Below, piece after piece: positions 22,132 through 33,666 of a stretch of DNA of 64,000 nt; position 1 is the stretch's first letter, and each line of letters opens with the position of its first letter. The notes below the pieces were generated by a model. That model was not told the origin of the DNA. It made no database searches and saw only the letters and a program-made list of their open reading frames with translations. Made by a program: the position numbers and the translations under genes. The stretch is from Siphonodentalium dalli (lineage: Eukaryota > Mollusca > Scaphopoda > Gadilida > Siphonodentaliidae), in NCBI GenBank assembly GCA_032622095.1, contig CP136068.1:2085314-2149313 (forward strand). Direction: 5' to 3'.

Positions 22132-22742
22132 TACCATAGTACTCATTGAAATGAGCAAACTTGTTTAAGACTCAAATAAAAACAATAAAACTGTTATCCT
22201 GTTCAATGACCCCCCCCCCCCCCCCCCCCTGTCTATGTGGAGTGTGTGATTATGGCTCTTCTATAATCTGCGAATCTGCTTTGGTGATCTCTGCTTCTAT
22301 CTTGATCAGTGTCGGACCACTTGAGATTTTATCACTGATTTCCAGTGCAGGCCCACTATATAGTGTTGTGTGTTCATAACTATAAACATTTCGAGATTGT
22401 TTCCAGGGTGTTGTGGGTGCATGGTCAGGCATTGTACCTGTAGTACCCTGCAGTTCAAGAGGTTGAGAGCCAACATGGGAGGAAGCATGCCACATGGCAT
22501 CATATTTTTATGGTGCACTCCACAAGACACATTCTGGTAAATGTCTTTAATTGTGCTGTGTATATTCATGAGCCCAAACAGTGCTTTTGATTTATACACA
22601 AACATATCCACATGTTAATCAAACGGCTTCGGGAGTATTGTGGCTTCTGGAGTATTGTGGCTTCTATTTGAGTGCTGTGTCAGTGATAAGTATCAAACAT
22701 CAGAGAACAGGATGGGTATCTGGGTACATACATGTACATGTA

Positions 22743-22955
22743 CAGTAATGCCATAAATAATCCACTCCTTAACCACAGCAGAATTATGGGTAACTTTTCA
22801 GGATTTAGTCGGAAATATGGCTTGTTGCCATTCATCGGAAAGCTCTCATTGAGAGCTTTATGATGAATGGCAACAAGCCATATTTCCGACTAAATCCTGA
22901 AAAGTTACATATAATTCTGCTGTGGTTAAGGAGTTGATTATTTAGGGCATTACTG
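22743..22955. mobile_element. MITE A, full-length copy
   Basis: CAGTAATGCCATAAATAATC to GGGCATTACTG, flanked by TA, with arms near-perfectly paired. A C-run of about 21 bases lies upstream at 22208-22229. Confidence 0.85.
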
Positions 22956-22980
22956 TACCTGTACAGGTATTGGTACAACT

Positions 22981-23380
22981 GTGCCCATGCATTCTCTTAT
23001 ATATGCGAGTCGACCATAGGTCGCCTCGCATATATAAGAGAATGCATCGGCCTAACAATTTTTTATAATTTTTTTTAAATAAATGTTTCTTACAATTTTT
23101 AGGACATAAAATAAAAAACATCCATTACCCTGCAGGGAGCCCCCCACATATATAGAAGCATATAGAAGAGTGTCGTCTGCTCATGTTTGTCTGGGGCTCT
23201 GTATGGGTGAAATTATAAAATTGTTAAAGAAAAAATTATTAAAATTGTAAAATATTGTCAGGCCAATGCATTCTCTTATATATGCGAGGCGACCTATGGT
23301 CGACTCGCATATATAAGAGAATGCATTGGCACAGGGTAAAAAAAATCCCGACTTACGACTGGATTTGATATGGCGGGTCA
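22981..23380. mobile_element. Element E, third copy, left end truncated
   Basis: 67-bp hairpins at 22984-23050 and 23263-23329 around the conserved core (TATAGAAGAGTGTCGTCTGC). The right end CCGACTTACGACTGGATTTG then GATATGGCGGGTCA matches the complete copy at 43144. The left terminus is missing. Confidence 0.7.
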
Positions 23381-24256
23381 CATATGTGCTCTCACTGTGT
23401 TTTCCTTGTCCGAAGGCCTCATACTACTCTCACGGGTTACTGGAGTAGTTTCACTTGACAGATATCATATGGATAAATAGGTCAAACTCGTATCTTATCC
23501 ACTTTATATCTTGATTATTGTTGATATACTGCTAAAAGCTTTTAGTCTATCTGGCCAGAATTATGATTTTATTTATCTCTGAACATTTATTGACCAGTAA
23601 ACACATCACAGGTGAACCATGAGATAATTAGCTTGTTTTACCCCAGGTACTAACAGGTAAATCTGGTGAAATGACTTCCTAATTGCTTCATAATTGGCTG
23701 GTTCTCCATATTTACCCCAGGTGACCCCACACATTAGGCCGATATTAAAGAAATGTTAGGCTATCTTCCCTAAATAATGGAGATATGTTTTAACAAGACA
23801 AACAGCAGAAAGCCTATGGTAAATGGATGCATGAAGATCATTCATATTTTATCCAGAACGTTGAAAAATTCTGGGTGTTTTTTTGGAGTCACCTGTCTCA
23901 AATTTTTTTTTGGTCCTCTCAAAAACTATATACATGTATTTCGGTTTTACATTGTACAGAGTTTTACACAACAAAATGCTGCAGGCATGATACTACACCT
24001 GTATATCGGTACCTGATTATAATTGTCTGAATTTGTATTTCTGTTTTGTCATGATAACATGTATACCTGTATAATTATGAGCTGCAACTTGAACTGACAT
24101 TGAAACTCCAATATTATCCACTTTCACACTACACTGTACATGTAGTTCACAGGCAAATCTACATGTATGATAGGTATGGTATACTGGTACATGTATAGAG
24201 TCTATAGACAGCATCCCTCCCCTTCAAAAACAAAAGAAACATACATGTACGTACTG
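23381..24256. other. Unassigned sequence
   Basis: AT-rich, with several open frames of 65-80 codons without recognisable motifs. No gene called. Confidence 0.4.
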
Positions 24257-24359
24257 AGAGCTTTCCAATGAATGGCAACAAGCAATTTTTCCGACTAAAT
24301 CCTGAAAAGTTACCCATAATTCTGCTGTGGTTAAGCAGTCGATTATTTAGGGCATTACT
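24257..24359. mobile_element. MITE A, right half
   Basis: GAGAGCTTTCCAATGAATGG through GGGCATTACTG. The left arm is absent. Confidence 0.7.
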
Positions 24360-25082
24360 GCATATCCACACATGGTAGAACAGTACGGCCATCTGTCTGT
24401 TGACATCTCTGCTCAATGGTCTTATAGTTTTGATTGGGTCCTAATACAACATTTTTGTATTGGCCTAATACACCCATAGGTATACATTCTTCTCTAATAG
24501 CTTCATTATGCCTCATGTCGTTCTGACAGTTTATGTTTGTAAATTGTTTCCCTGACAGACAAGAGTCCTTGTTTGACACCAGAACATTATGTCTTGTGTA
24601 GGGAGATAATTTACTCGACAGGTAAATTATCAATTGAACAACAATTGTCTCAATGACTATAGGATGTACCATACCAATGTGACAGTATGGGTGAGGTGAC
24701 GATTGTAGAGGTACCATACCAATGTGACAGTGTGTGGGGGGGGGGGGGGGGGGGAGGTGACGATCTTAGAGGTACCGTAGATTTAGGGACATCAGAGGAA
24801 GAGCAGGGGGCACATTTAACAGCCTTTACTTGACTGGTACAGCTGGTACAGGTACTTAAATATCAATTTAAATACACAAAATTTATTGTCTGAGTGACTA
24901 TCGGGATGTACTTATACCTATACCAGTGTGACAGTGTGGGGGAGGTGACGATTGTAGTCTGGTGGAGCTGCCAGTTACTCGCTGGTGGCTTTTTCGACTT
25001 TTTGAAATTTGTCCGAGCTTTTATTCCTACATTTTTAGGTCAATTTAAAAAAAAAACTTGGGTAAAATATTTAGTCCGTAAG
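24360..25082. repeat. Diverged direct repeats with a poly-G run
   Basis: CCAATGTGACAGTGTG-type and GAGGTGACGATTGTAG phrases occur near 24675, 24718 and 24920. A run of about 18 G is at 24737-24754. The rest is unassigned. Confidence 0.5.
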
Positions 25083-25157
25083 AGCAACAAGCCATACATC
25101 TGACTAAATCCTGAAAAATTTCCCATAATTCTGCTGCAGTTAAAGGGTCATTACTGT
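25083..25157. mobile_element. MITE A, fragment
   Basis: GCAACAAGCCATACATCTGA to GGGTCATTACTG; right arm only, with an internal deletion. Confidence 0.6.
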
Positions 25158-25703
25158 ATTGTTTCATGTAAATGCACTTCCATAGATCGGTCTAATAGCA
25201 TTTTTGTGATGGATCATACGTATAAACCAATCATCCCCCTTCCTCCACCCCCTCCCTCTGATTCTAGTAGCTGGTGACATAATTTTGCAATCCAAACATG
25301 TACCATTGGAACTTTACCAGTATTTAATGGTGTAGGATGTTATACAGTAAGTCTTTGGGAGCCCAGACCATGAGAGCAATTTAGCTGGTGGGCGACATAG
25401 ATTCTGCTATTAAATCATGTATAGAGTGTTATAGGTGTCTCTGAACTGAGACACTGTGTTTGATAACACTGGCAATTATGCAATGGCTGGTCTGGGAGTC
25501 CCTATGTAATCTCATGGAGACCCAAACATTAGGAGCAGTTATCGATTTTTTCCGGCTTCATTTATAGAATTGCCATCCGACTTTTCTATGGAATGTAATA
25601 CAATCACACTGATTGCTGAGGCGACACCGATTTAAACCAATTATATTCCAATTGTGTTCTGGTAGGGTGTGGTACCTCTCTCTATCTCCTTCACCTTCAA
25701 TTC
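25158..25703. other. Unassigned sequence
   Basis: No repeat or gene recognised. Confidence 0.4.
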
Positions 25704-26130
25704 TGAGTTTAGTGCACCTGTCATTTGCAGAATGAGGTCCTCAGAGGGGTAGTATCACTAAATTCACCCACTGGGTACCTCTTTCTGCTTAGGCCTCATC
25801 TTTTTTGGAAAGTTTCTTTGTCATCAAATTTATATATATAAGAAACTTTTTTGCATAGATTCTATATCTTTTTTAGTTTAGTTTCTCTATATCCCCAGAT
25901 TGGCAGATGACACATTGCATAATCGAGTTTCCCCAATGGTTGTACGTACATCGCGATATTCACCATTTGGGAACTTCAATCTGAGTCTATGTCTTCCATA
26001 GCAGATGAGGCCGTGCAGTTCCCAGAGCATGAGTTTGCTGATGCTAGCCTGCTAAGTGGGATAGTGTCACTAAATTCACCCTATGGGGACCTATATAAAT
26101 TCTGCAAATGAAAGGCACACTAAACTCAAA
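25704..26130. mobile_element. Family B element, diverged full copy
   Basis: GAGTTTAGTGCACCTGTCAT at the left and GAAAGGCACACTAAACTC at the right are terminal inverted repeats. Internal AATGAGGTCCTCAGAGGG and its partners are partly decayed. Confidence 0.7.
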
Positions 26131-26403
26131 AGTATGTGTGTGCCCAAGAATTACGGTAGCAGCCCGGGTGATACCAATGGCAGTCAAAAGATTTAATTAC
26201 AGTTCAGTGACAGTACTATAAGTACAATTCATCGAAACAATTTCCTTTCTTAATGTAAATTTTTGTAATTTTAATTTCTGACGACAATTATAGTTGTGCA
26301 GTTTGAATGGGGGTGAGGGGAAGCGAGGAGTGGTGGGGGTGGTATGCATTTAATATAACCAATCAAATATTCTGACCCCACAATGACCTCACAGAACAGC
26401 AAT

Positions 26404-26620
26404 GAACAGTGTATTTGCCATTCGGCCGCGGTGTCAGAGTTTGTAACTGCAGTTGAGCACCGCGGCCGAACGGCAACTACAACGTGGCCGAATGGCAAGT
26501 ACACCGCAGCCCAACTGTAGTTACCTGGTTGAGCCGCGGTGTGGTTGCATTTCGGCCATGGTGGCAACGCTAACTGCACCGCGGTTAAGTGGACACTTGA
26601 TTTGTCCAGCAGGGTATGCC
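26404..26620. repeat. Repeat family M, second copy (inverted)
   Basis: GTATTTGCCATTCGGCCGCG, GCACCGCGGCCGAACGGCAA and GGACACTTGATTTGTCCAGC mirror the copy at 21296-21570. Confidence 0.55.
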
Positions 26621-27310
26621 TGTAACTTACTTCTATTTGTAAAAAAAAAGCTTGACACATGGATAGACAGGTCTGCCACCCAAGTGGAGAAGGGGTGGTG
26701 GGTGGGGTTAGGAGAAGCAAGGAGTGGGAGGATTATGTATTTAAATTCTACCCCCCCCCCCCATGATCTCACAGAACGGCAATGAACTGTTACTGCAGTG
26801 TAAGTATGCATGTAACTTCTGTTTGTAAAAAAAATGCTTGACACATGGATAGACAGGTCTGTCACCCAAGTGGAGAAGGGGTATGGGGGTTAGGGAAGCG
26901 ATGAGTTGGGGTGGGTGGGTATGCATTTAACCCTTTGAGTGCCAGGGGCCGATATTATCGGCCCTAAACCTACACAATAAGTCTGTTAAAGAATATAATA
27001 AAATATATTAAAATTGTAAAAAATTGTGAAAAAAAAAAAAAAAAAAAAATTATTAAGCCAATGCATTCTCTTATATATGCGAGGCGACCTATGGTCGACT
27101 CGCATATATAAGAGAATGCATTGGCACAGGGTATATGGGTTAATACAAAAATCGAACCTGGCACTCAAAGGGTTAATATAACCAAGCAAATATTCTGCCC
27201 CCCCCCCCCAAACATATCACAGAACAGTAATGAATTGTTACTGCAGTGTAAGTATGCCTCTAACTTCTGTTTGTTAAAAAAATCTTGACACATGGATAGA
27301 CAGGTCTCAA
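26614..27310. repeat. Three dispersed direct copies of an 80-90 bp segment
   Basis: The phrase AACTTCTGTTTGTAAAAAAA, then TTGACACATGGATAGACAGG, occurs near 26630, 26815 and 27260, each preceded by a C-run-rich segment. The middle interval contains the family H element. Confidence 0.65.
26927..27176. mobile_element. TTAA-type element, family H, with one 67-bp hairpin
   Basis: TTAACCCTTTGAGTGCCAGG to CCTGGCACTCAAAGGGTTAA, both TTAA intact. The inside has a GCCGATATTATCGGC palindrome, an AT-rich spacer with a long A-run (about 27030-27049) and the hairpin at 27058-27124. Confidence 0.85.
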
Positions 27311-27490
27311 CTTTAATGACTTGTTTCCTCTGACCCATATGAAACCGAGATAACATCATGGTCTTTGTCCTTTGTTGGGGGTACAACCTTGTTTGTTTTT
27401 ACCACTTGACTTATAAACTTATTTACAATACATTTCAGGTTTAAATGGGAGGGGGTCAATTTTAAATAGATAGACTTGACTTACTGAAGG
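27177..27490. other. Unassigned sequence with a short C-run
   Basis: Apart from the third copy of the 80-90 bp direct repeat near 27240-27310, nothing is recognised. Confidence 0.4.
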
Positions 27491-27496
27491 TGTTTT

Positions 27497-27952
27497 AAAG
27501 GGGTACTCTACACTAAATCCGGCCATTTATGGGACCATCTCCTTTTATAGTCAACAGAATATACATGTACATGTACTCAATAAATGAATTCAATTTTACC
27601 ATAGTACATGTACATTGGGTTAGATTTTGTAATGATTTCCCACCATGATAATTTCTTGGGCCAATTTCTTTAATTTGTCATTCAGACCATATGAAAAACC
27701 AACAGATTTTTTTAACATTGATAAATGACTTCTTTTTTATAGTTTATTTGTTGTTGAAAAACAAAAACAATTTTAGAGTAGGAGGTTCAAAATAGGGTTT
27801 CTAGGGAAACGCCAACCACAAATATGTTTTTCTTTAGCCTTAAATCAATGCAAAACAGTCTGGAACCCTTAAAGGGGTGCTGTACACTAAATCCGGCAAT
27901 TTATGGGACCATCTCCTTTTATACTCAACAGAATACATGCAATAAATGAATG
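27497..27952. repeat. Direct duplication of an 80-bp segment
   Basis: CACTAAATCCGG, then ATTTATGGGACCATCTCCTT, occurs near 27510 and 27886 with nearly the same flanks. Confidence 0.75.
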
Positions 27953-27981
27953 AACTTAGGCATGGATTAGTGCAAAATATA

Positions 27982-28112
27982 ATCAAGCCTGAAAATAGCG
28001 TGTCTGTCATTTACAGAATGAGGTCCCCAGAGGGTGAATTTAGTGACGCTATCCCGCACAATGGGCTAGCATCACCAAACTCACCCTCTGGGAACCTCAT
28101 TCTGCTTAGGCC
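27982..28112. mobile_element. Family B element, left half
   Basis: AATCAAGCCTGAAAATAGCG, then a hairpin on AATGAGGTCCCCAGAGGG and CCTCTGGGAACCTCATTC; the remainder is missing. Confidence 0.65.
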
Positions 28113-28295
28113 CTTTACTCTAAAAATGTTTTTGTTTTTCAACAACAAATAAACTATAAAAAAAAGAAGTAATTTATCAATGTTAAAAAAATCTGTTGGT
28201 TTTTCATATGGTCTGAATGATAATTAAAGAAATTGGCCCAAGAAATTATCATGGTGGGAAATCATTACAAAATCGAACCCAATGTACATGTACTA

Positions 28296-29266
28296 CTGTT
28301 ATGCCCTAAGTAAATGACCCATTAACTGCAGTTATAATCCGTTTACAACTGCGGTTAAACCGTAACCGCACTGCAGTTATTTGCCATAACTGCGGTGGCA
28401 TCGCAGTTACATGCGGTTAGTTAACCGCAGTTAATAACCCTTAACTGCGGTTACACTGCATGTAAACGTTAACCTTCCGGTATTTGAATATTTAATGGGA
28501 AAGAGAGGGGTACTACCCATGCATCTACAAGTGTATGTTATAGTTTTGTGTTTTAACGATCACGGCAAAGTGGTAACTTCATAATCGACCAGGAGTTGAT
28601 TGTATGTTTTTGTTATCACCATCGGTACTCAACACGATATATTTTATGTTTTAATCCCGACTTGTTGAAAACTGTATAATTTTGACGTATACATGTATGT
28701 TCTAGTATATGTCCGTTGTTCGGCTTGAGAAAAAATACATGCTTATGTTTGAAGCAAAGTAGAGTGCTGAATTTAATACTAGTAATAGTACATACGCAAT
28801 TCGCGAATCTAGCTGGCGTGTCACGTTTGTAGTTAATTATGATTATAGCAACGAATGCAAGATCGGAAAACTTAAATATCGGTTTCCGATATCCGAATAA
28901 TGCCCGACGTTTGAAGAGTGCGGTTGTTCCGTTTAAACGCATTTTTGTGTCCCTCACTTTACATTTATGATGCATGTGTGGGACTCTAACCCCCACTTTA
29001 TATTATTATATAATTATCCACTCGAATCCGTTTGAAATTCAGTGGCCATTTGATCCGTTTTTTCCGTTTTGCGGTGGTTCCATTTTAAACGCGTTTTCCT
29101 TACATTGAAAGTGACCGGCACTCGTCAGCTAAATTGTCGAATAATAAATTTATTCGGTTCTCTTGCGTTTTAAACACATCTTATAACCGCGGTTAGGTTA
29201 AAACGGAACGCAGTTAAACTGGGGTGCCACTTCAGTTAGATGGGCCATTTACTTAGGGCATAACAG
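28296..29266. mobile_element. TA-flanked element F, short copy
   Basis: CTGTTATGCCCTAAGTAAAT and its inverse, flanked by TA (28294-28295 and 29267-29268). Closely similar to 5586-7033 but lacks about 470 bp corresponding to 6450-6900. The 126-codon minus-strand frame inside has no recognisable motif. Confidence 0.8.
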
Positions 29267-29285
29267 TATGGTAAAATTGAATTTC

Positions 29286-30006
29286 TCAGAATTGGAATTA
29301 TGCATCCCAAAATAGACCTTCTTGCCACATTCTTAGTTATAGTATGGAAAACTCCCAACAAATCCTATTTTCCAAAAGCATATCACACCGCTGAATATTA
29401 TATTGGTAGCAGAGCTTTCGGTCGCCATATGGTCTAAATGATAAATTACAGAAATCAACTTGAAAAATTGCCATCATGGGAAATTGCCAGCATATGTTCT
29501 CCACAGATAACTTTATCAATAGTCATCAGCTCATTAATATGTAAATAATTGCTCTAATTTGCATAAACTGATGAGCTGATTTTAATCAATGTGCACATGT
29601 TGCTTGACACTGGTTGATCAAAATCAGCCTTAATTGCTCCCAAATCCATTCAATTGTTTTGATAAATTATTAAACGGGATATTCATAGCAGTGGATTTTT
29701 CCAATAATCGTTGACACTTTATGGTCAGCGTGGCCCGATTACCCCTGGACGTGACCTCTGTCATGACGAGTCATTGATGACTAATGCTGGACCATGTCCA
29801 TGTGACAAATGGAACATTCACCGACTGCCCTCTGCTAATTGTTTGTCCGTCTAAAGTGATATTGAAATACTTGAATGATTGTTTGCGGTGTTTAGTCATA
29901 GTGATAATATAGTGATACTCTATACAATGATGATCTTTAAGTGTTTGTAAGTGTTTAAGTGTAGGTATCAGCGTTTAGTCACAGTGATACTCTTCAACGA
30001 TGGGCT
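29286..30006. other. Unassigned sequence
   Basis: No gene. Short GTGTTTAAGTG-type and TTAGTCATAGTGATA-type phrases recur imperfectly near 29890-30000. Confidence 0.4.
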
Positions 30007-30482
30007 TTAATCCTTTGAGATGAGATCGGCCCCAATTTACAGTCTGTAAAATCGGCCCAAAAAAAATAAAACATTATTTTTTTATTTTATTTTTAGATTT
30101 TTTTGTTTTTTGGGTTGAATTTTTTTTGGGTATGCTTAAGCATGATATAGCGAATTTAAAAACAAACTGGTTAAAACCTTAGGGGCATGTTATAACTCAA
30201 AACTATCACCAAGTATTCATAGTCATAATTTTGATGCCCATGAAAAACGTAAGATTCCCTGGCACTAAACCTACAAAATAAGTCTGTTAAAGAATATAAG
30301 AAAAAATTATTAATATTGTAAAAGATTGTAAAAAATAATAACAAATGATGAAAAATTGTTAGGCCAATGCATTCTCTTATATATGCGAGGCGACCTATGG
30401 TCGATTCGCATATATAAGAGAATGCATTAGCTCAGGGTATATGTGTTGATACAAAAATCGGACCTGGCACTGAAAGGGTTAA
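30007..30482. mobile_element. TTAA-type element, family H, with one 67-bp hairpin
   Basis: TTAATCCTTTGAGATGAGAT at the left and GACCTGGCACTGAAAGGGTT, then AA, at the right. Hairpin at 30364-30430. Its right TTAA is shared with the next element. Confidence 0.75.
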
Positions 30483-30960
30483 GGACATATTATGTACTTG
30501 TCCGAGTGCACTAAACTGTAAGTTACATGTAGTACTCAGGCACTCTACATTGGAGGAATGTAGCATTCTACCAACCTCGCCGAAAATCTCAAGCAAATTA
30601 ACTGTACTTCTTCAAAGAAAACGCTCATGAATGTAGCATTCTACCAACCTTGCCGAAAATCTCAAGAATGTAGCATTCTACCAACCTCGCCGAAAATCTC
30701 AAGAATGTAGCATTCTACCAACCTCGCCGAAAATCTCAAGAATGTAGCATTCTACCAACCTCGCCGAAAATCTCAAGCAAGTTAACTGTACTTCTTCAAA
30801 GAAAACATTGTTTGAACTATGCTCGTTTGTAAATATATTCCTTCTCGATTCGGGATGGAACTATCGCCGATAAACTAATAAAAATGATTTCGCCATCGAG
30901 TATCACTGCATTCACCCACTGTCATTCTTTCTAATATGAATTATAATGTAGCAATTCTTG
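30479..30960. mobile_element. TTAA-type element, family C, expanded by an internal 37-bp tandem repeat
   Basis: Starts TTAAGGACATATTATGTACT, matching the nested copy at 1263. At about 30563-30780 the unit AATGTAGCATTCTACCAACC, then TCGCCGAAAATCTCAAG, is repeated four to five times, where other copies have it once. The far end is diverged. Confidence 0.7.
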
Positions 30961-30999
30961 CATACCGTTACATGTAGTTCAGACATCTTGTTTTCTGCA

Positions 31000-31730
31000 C
31001 AAGCCTTGCAATAATAGTGTGTCTGTCATTTGCAAAATGAGGTCCCAAAGGGTGAATTTAGTGGCACTATCCCGCATAGCGGGGCTAGCATCACCAAATT
31101 CACCCTCTGGGGACCTTATTCTGCTTAGTCCTCTGGGAATTATCTACAGCCTCAAATTTACAATTTTTTACTGACTTTTCCCTTCTGTCCAGTTTCTTTG
31201 CAGTGGGCTTGCATCGCCAAATTAACCAACTGGGGACCAGGGTAGTTTCCAGGCCAGTTTTGGTACCTGTAACAGGTGTGGGCGCCCAAATTCCCGGAGC
31301 CCAAAAAACAGTTATAAAGTTACTCCATCCCATACCTTCCCCCAACTTAGGGTTGCAGCCTTCTGAAATGACATTGGCATATAAAACAGGTGTCCCCAAA
31401 TAATTACTGGAAACTACACTGCTGGGGACCTCATTCTGCTTAGGCCTCATCTTCTGGTAAGTAACTTTTGTCTCAAATTAACATTGTGTTGGTTGCTTTT
31501 CCCCTTCTGGGAAGTTTCTACTAGTATATCCCCTAATTCGCAGAAGATAAAATGCATAATCAAGGTGATTTATGGCTGAACATCAACAACTTCAACTGGC
31601 TGAACTGGGGAAGTTTAATCTGATTCAGGGTCTCCCATAGCAGTTGATGCCTAAGCAGTGGGGGATAGGGTCACTAAATTCAACCTCTGGGGACCTCATT
31701 CTGCAAATTACAGACACACTAAACTCATGC
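31000..31730. mobile_element. Family B element with a nested hAT-like MITE
   Basis: CAAGCCTTGCAATAATAGTG to CAGACACACTAAACTCAT, with the family hairpins. The middle is interrupted at 31238-31421 by a short inverted-repeat element. Confidence 0.7.
31238..31421. mobile_element. hAT-like MITE with 8-bp target duplication
   Basis: 184 bp with terminal inverted repeats CAGGGTAGTTTCCAG and CTGGAAACTACACTG, flanked by CTGGGGAC on both sides (31230-31237 and 31422-31429). An 8-bp duplication fits hAT. Removing it restores the family B phrase CTGGGGACCTCATTCTGC. Confidence 0.85.
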
Positions 31731-32149
31731 TATCATGTCACCAAGTACTGGTAGAGCTGCAGAACATGGATAATATTAGGGCTTAAGTGATCAATCTGAA
31801 AATCTTAACCTACCAGGAAATGATGACAGGCTTTTGCACTCAGACATGTCTGTGGTGTCACTGAGTACACACAGATAACATGCTATAGGACGGTCCATTG
31901 ATCTGGCATTAATAACACCCCCTGGAATTAATATGCTGGGAATCATTTGCATGAACAGATCAATTGAAGCATGTTTTAGCTCAATGTTAATGGCTGGTAA
32001 TTAACTGTCCTTCATAATACATGTATTTTCATAATGAAGACCCCCAGACAAGTCACACAGATACGATGAACTTGAGGCAATAAAGACCCGCCCCATGTCA
32101 GACAATGATCGTACATTGTAGGTGCTGAAAGCATCCATGGGCAAGTACT
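31731..32149. other. Unassigned sequence
   Basis: No gene or repeat recognised. Confidence 0.4.
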
Positions 32150-32225
32150 CTACTGCCATAAGTAAATGACTCATAGAACCGGGTGGCACCCCAGTTAGAC
32201 CACATTGAACCCCGTTAGACTTTAA
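32150..32225. mobile_element. Element F, terminal fragment
   Basis: CTGCCATAAGTAAATGACTC and GGCACCCCAGTTAGACC resemble an element F end; the rest is missing. Confidence 0.4.
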
Positions 32226-32360
32226 ACGTGGTTATAAACCGCAAGACAACCAAAGTATTGTGTGTGGTTAAAACGCATGTAATCATCAACTGGTATGAAA
32301 CGATAACTTCCAGTACAATTGCGAAACAAATGACACAGTTAGCAGTTGGCTAGTATATCA

Positions 32361-32540
32361 GCAGTCAAGGAATACATGTATAACCAGGGAACGTTTACTG
32401 CATATAATCGCGGTGCCACATCAGTCAAGGAATACATGTATAACCAGGGTACGTTTACCGCATATAATCGCGGTGCCACATCAGTCAAGGGATATAACCA
32501 GGGTTCCTTAACCGCATATGATCATGGTGTACCGTATGTC
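32361..32540. repeat. Tandem repeat, 60 bp x about 2.7
   Basis: CAGTCAAGGAATACATGTAT, then AACCAGGG and TATAATCGCGGTGCCACAT. Units start at 32361, 32421 and 32481. The 20-residue periodic open frame follows from the 60-bp period. Confidence 0.9.
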
Positions 32541-32630
32541 GACCCCGAGACGTAATAATGACACATAGATATGGATACCAATCTTTAATGTATGAAGTAT
32601 TAGATAATACACAATCAATGTATACAACTA

Positions 32631-32757
32631 CAGTAATGCCCTAAATAATCGACTCCTTAACTTTAGCAGAATTATGGGTAATTGTTCAGGATTTAGTCGG
32701 AAATATGGCTTGTTGCCAAAATATGGTTTGTTGCCATTGATAGGAAAGCTCTCAGTA
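32631..32757. mobile_element. MITE A, left half
   Basis: CAGTAATGCCCTAAATAATC to the GGAAAGCTCTC loop side, with a small internal duplication of the AATATGG-TTGTTGCCA segment. Confidence 0.7.
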
Positions 32758-32764
32758 AGTGCTC

Positions 32765-32893
32765 AATTATAAAACCATTATAAAACCATTATAAAACCAT
32801 TATAAAACCATTATAAAACCATTATAAAACCATTATAAAACCATTATAAAACCCTTGTAAAACCATTATAAAACCATTATAAAACCATTATAG
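32765..32893. repeat. Microsatellite-like tandem repeat, about 12 bp x 10
   Basis: CATTATAAAAC units lie directly upstream of the left LTR of Gypsy copy B. Confidence 0.9.
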
Positions 32894-32901
32894 TCAGTAA
32901 A

Positions 32902-33666
32902 TGTGCCAATACGGGTACATATAACTCTTAAGGCTATCAGAACGGTTTGATCATTTATATATAACAAAGTCAATAATGTTCAATCATCGGTATCTGGGTT
33001 TCTCTTCCTGTTGTCTGCTTGGGTTGGGATCTTCTTCCGTCTTCATAGGTTGTGTGTGTCTGCTTGTCTTCTACTCGGTTGAGTTCCGGTTGAGTTCGTC
33101 TTCCTGTCGTCTGCTCTTCTTCTTCCTCCGTCGGCGCATCAGTGGGGCGTTGTTAGAAATACAAGAGCATAATGTTTACCTTGTATTTCCGTCCATTGCT
33201 CCACTCTGCTCTTCTAAGCGTCCGAGGGTTCGTGATGATCGCTTGTGTTGGTCAGATAGAAACTGGTTAGAACTGTCTTCTCATGTCGGCTTCTTCTTCC
33301 TAAAATACCCAGTCTCTGCTAATGACGGCCATGTGTATTTTCACGGCGCGTCGGTTCATCGTACTTAGGGTAATTGAGTTATCGTCATCTCCCCATGGGT
33401 CCTATTAACTCTCCTGGTTTCAGTAGCTTTCTAGGCGATACATCTGGTCTTGATAATCCTCAAGACCGTGTTCTGTTTACTCCACAAATCATTTCCCTAT
33501 GTTATTGCATGGACGCTCGCTAATTCGATTTGGTGCTCAGTACTTTTGTGATCTAGATGTGGTCAACAGCGACGCTGATATGTGTGGTAATCGAGCGCCC
33601 CTCTGACAGAGATTTCCTATCTTCTTCCCGGGTTGAAAGTTATGTCCCTGTGGTTGTCTTGGCACA
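32902..33666 (-). repeat. 3' LTR of Gypsy copy B
   Basis: 765 bp, TGTGCCAATACGGG to CTTGGCACA. It differs from the copy A LTRs at about ten shared positions (for example GAACGGTTTGATCATTTA against GAACTGTTTGATTATTTA), marking a distinct subfamily. Confidence 0.9.

Larger units (their letters stand above)
27586..29285. mobile_element. Large inverted-repeat element L, carrying nested B and F elements
   Basis: The left arm (27586-27780) is mirrored by a right arm at 28116-28294 that continues at 29267-29285 once element F is removed: the left GAATTCAATTTTACCATAGT answers the right ATGGTAAAATTGAATTTC. A half family B element (27982-28112) sits in the centre. Element F was inserted at a TA in the right arm. 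Confidence 0.7.
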
